Below are positions 63,275 through 64,000 of a stretch of 64,000 nucleotides of DNA, piece by piece; position 1 is the first letter of the stretch, and the number at the start of each line of letters is the position of its first letter. The notes beneath the pieces were generated by a model that searched no databases, had not been told where the DNA came from, and saw only the letters and a list, made by a program, of their open reading frames with translations. The stretch is from Spirodela intermedia (taxonomy: Eukaryota > Streptophyta > Magnoliopsida > Alismatales > Araceae), in assembly GCA_902729315.2 (NCBI GenBank), contig LR746277.1:2051001-2115000 (forward strand), written 5' to 3'. The position numbers and the translations under genes are program-made.

Positions 63275-64000
63275 CTACGTCCTCTTTATTCTCGAAAAAG
63301 CCCCCGTCTCTGAGAAGTAGGTGCTCTGAGTTCCACTGCCAAGCTGGCTCCCGTGGGCTTGCGGGTTCGTCAGCTCAATCCCCTGATAATGACAACGGGA
63401 CGAGAATGCATTATCAATTACCATAGCACACTGAATGGATTCCTATAATGCGGTATGATTCCTCATCTAATATACAAAACGTCTCTCTCGTGGGTTCAAC
63501 TTAGATGTAATCCACATAAATATATATATATATATATATCTCCACCAACTTAGGTCAAGGCTGATGAGAAATGCAGTGAATAAAGAAAACCAGAGAGCTT
63601 GACCGTGCTTGGACAAGAACCCAGAAAGAGAGGGAGGAAATAGAGAGAGATGGAGAAAGGAAGAGAGAGAAAGAGAGAGAGAGAGAGAGAGGGGGGGATC
63701 CTGACCTGAACAGGAGTAAAGGCTAGGCTTGATGTCAGCCCTGACGTAGCACCACTGCTTCCATAGAGCTTCTCTTTGAACCTGAGGAATTAATGAGACC
63801 AGCCAGTATGAGGATGAGCCATTTGCTTCCACGAAAGAGCATTCATGAAGAAATAAAATCCGTGGAGGTCAAGAAAATGATAATATCTATATACAAAATA
63901 AAATAATATCTATACATATAATAGAATGGAAAGATAATCGATGCCAGTTGCACAAGAAAAAGAAACGGGATTGAACACCTTTTGGAGGCTTTAGAGGCCA
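63275..64000 (-). CDS. PRP31: Pre-mRNA splicing factor Prp31, C-terminal exons (partial)
   Basis: Prp31 is a U4/U6.U5 tri-snRNP protein that clamps the U4 snRNA-15.5K complex; it acts in the nucleus in spliceosome assembly. Three exons are visible: 64000-63979 (continues beyond the window), 63781-63706 and 63382-63275 with stop TAG. Phases are 2, 0 and stop. The translated tail reads FKEKLYGSSGATSGLTSS, then LAFTPVQGIELTNPQAHG, then LGSGTQSTYFSETG and FSRIKRT. The SSG..SS[LV]AFTP[VL]QG[IL]E..NPQ block is diagnostic of eukaryotic Prp31, and the YFSE end matches plant members. A different frame of the middle exon is also open but would hit a stop right after the last joint, so it was discarded. 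The Nop domain lies outside the window. A (GA)n run (about 63670-63693) sits in the last intron. Confidence 0.9.
63517..63540. repeat. (AT)n microsatellite in the last Prp31 intron
   Basis: A short pure AT dinucleotide run, followed in the same intron by a GA-rich stretch (about 63640-63695). Confidence 0.9.

Noticed and set aside
63467-63832. Minus-strand frame starting MEANGSSSYWLVSL, at first thought similar to V-ATPase subunit C
   Set aside because: The similarity is only a few residues. Another phase of the same exon gives the diagnostic Prp31 tail and joins correctly to the flanking exons.

Overview
The window is nuclear DNA of a flowering plant. Every protein gene found is split by GT..AG introns and encodes a plant-type protein: a MYC_N (RSS3/LHW-like) regulator, an NHL-repeat membrane protein, a HAK/KUP/KT potassium transporter and a RabA-class GTPase. 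Degenerate Ty1/copia and Ty3/gypsy elements lie between the genes. GC-rich first exons and many (GA)n/(CT)n microsatellites fit a monocot or another early-branching angiosperm, but I cannot name the species. Exons were joined by hand from splice sites, reading phase and protein continuity. The joints of all seven genes keep the phase, and the translations have no internal stops.

Layout. (1) 1-6003, plus: 3' half of cytosolic-type alanyl-tRNA synthetase. (2) 6004-12900: long intergenic region with no supported gene. (3) 12901-14927, plus: a complete seven-exon gene for a MYC_N-domain protein without a bHLH. (4) 14928-19044: intergenic, with a GA-rich tract whose core is a perfect 225-bp dinucleotide run, and a decayed tRNA-Thr. 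(5) 19045-22388, minus: a complete seven-exon NHL-repeat gene with signal peptide and one membrane segment. It is tail-to-tail with the previous gene. (6) About 23.65-46.4 kb: an AT-rich island of decayed, interleaved LTR retrotransposons. It holds a copia relic (24.3-26.8 kb), two gypsy relics (31.8-34.2 and 39.7-41.1 kb) and four copies of one LTR-like repeat. One copy is a full-length solo LTR with TG..CA ends and an exact 5-bp target duplication. (7) 47622-51261, minus: a complete nine-exon HAK/KUP/KT K+ transporter. (8) 54896-55805, minus: a complete two-exon RabA5-like GTPase. (9) 59324-62371, minus: a complete nine-exon spermidine synthase. (10) 63275-64000, minus: the last three exons of the splicing factor Prp31.

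The genes do not form a pathway. They are mostly housekeeping genes (translation, splicing, polyamine synthesis, vesicle traffic, K+ transport) on gene-rich, moderate-GC flanks either side of an AT-rich retrotransposon block. I found no CRISPR, bacterial operon, virus or obvious new biochemical system. The most notable structures are the LTR-like repeat family with a 14-nt inverted repeat near one end and very uneven decay between copies, and the long pure GA tract.
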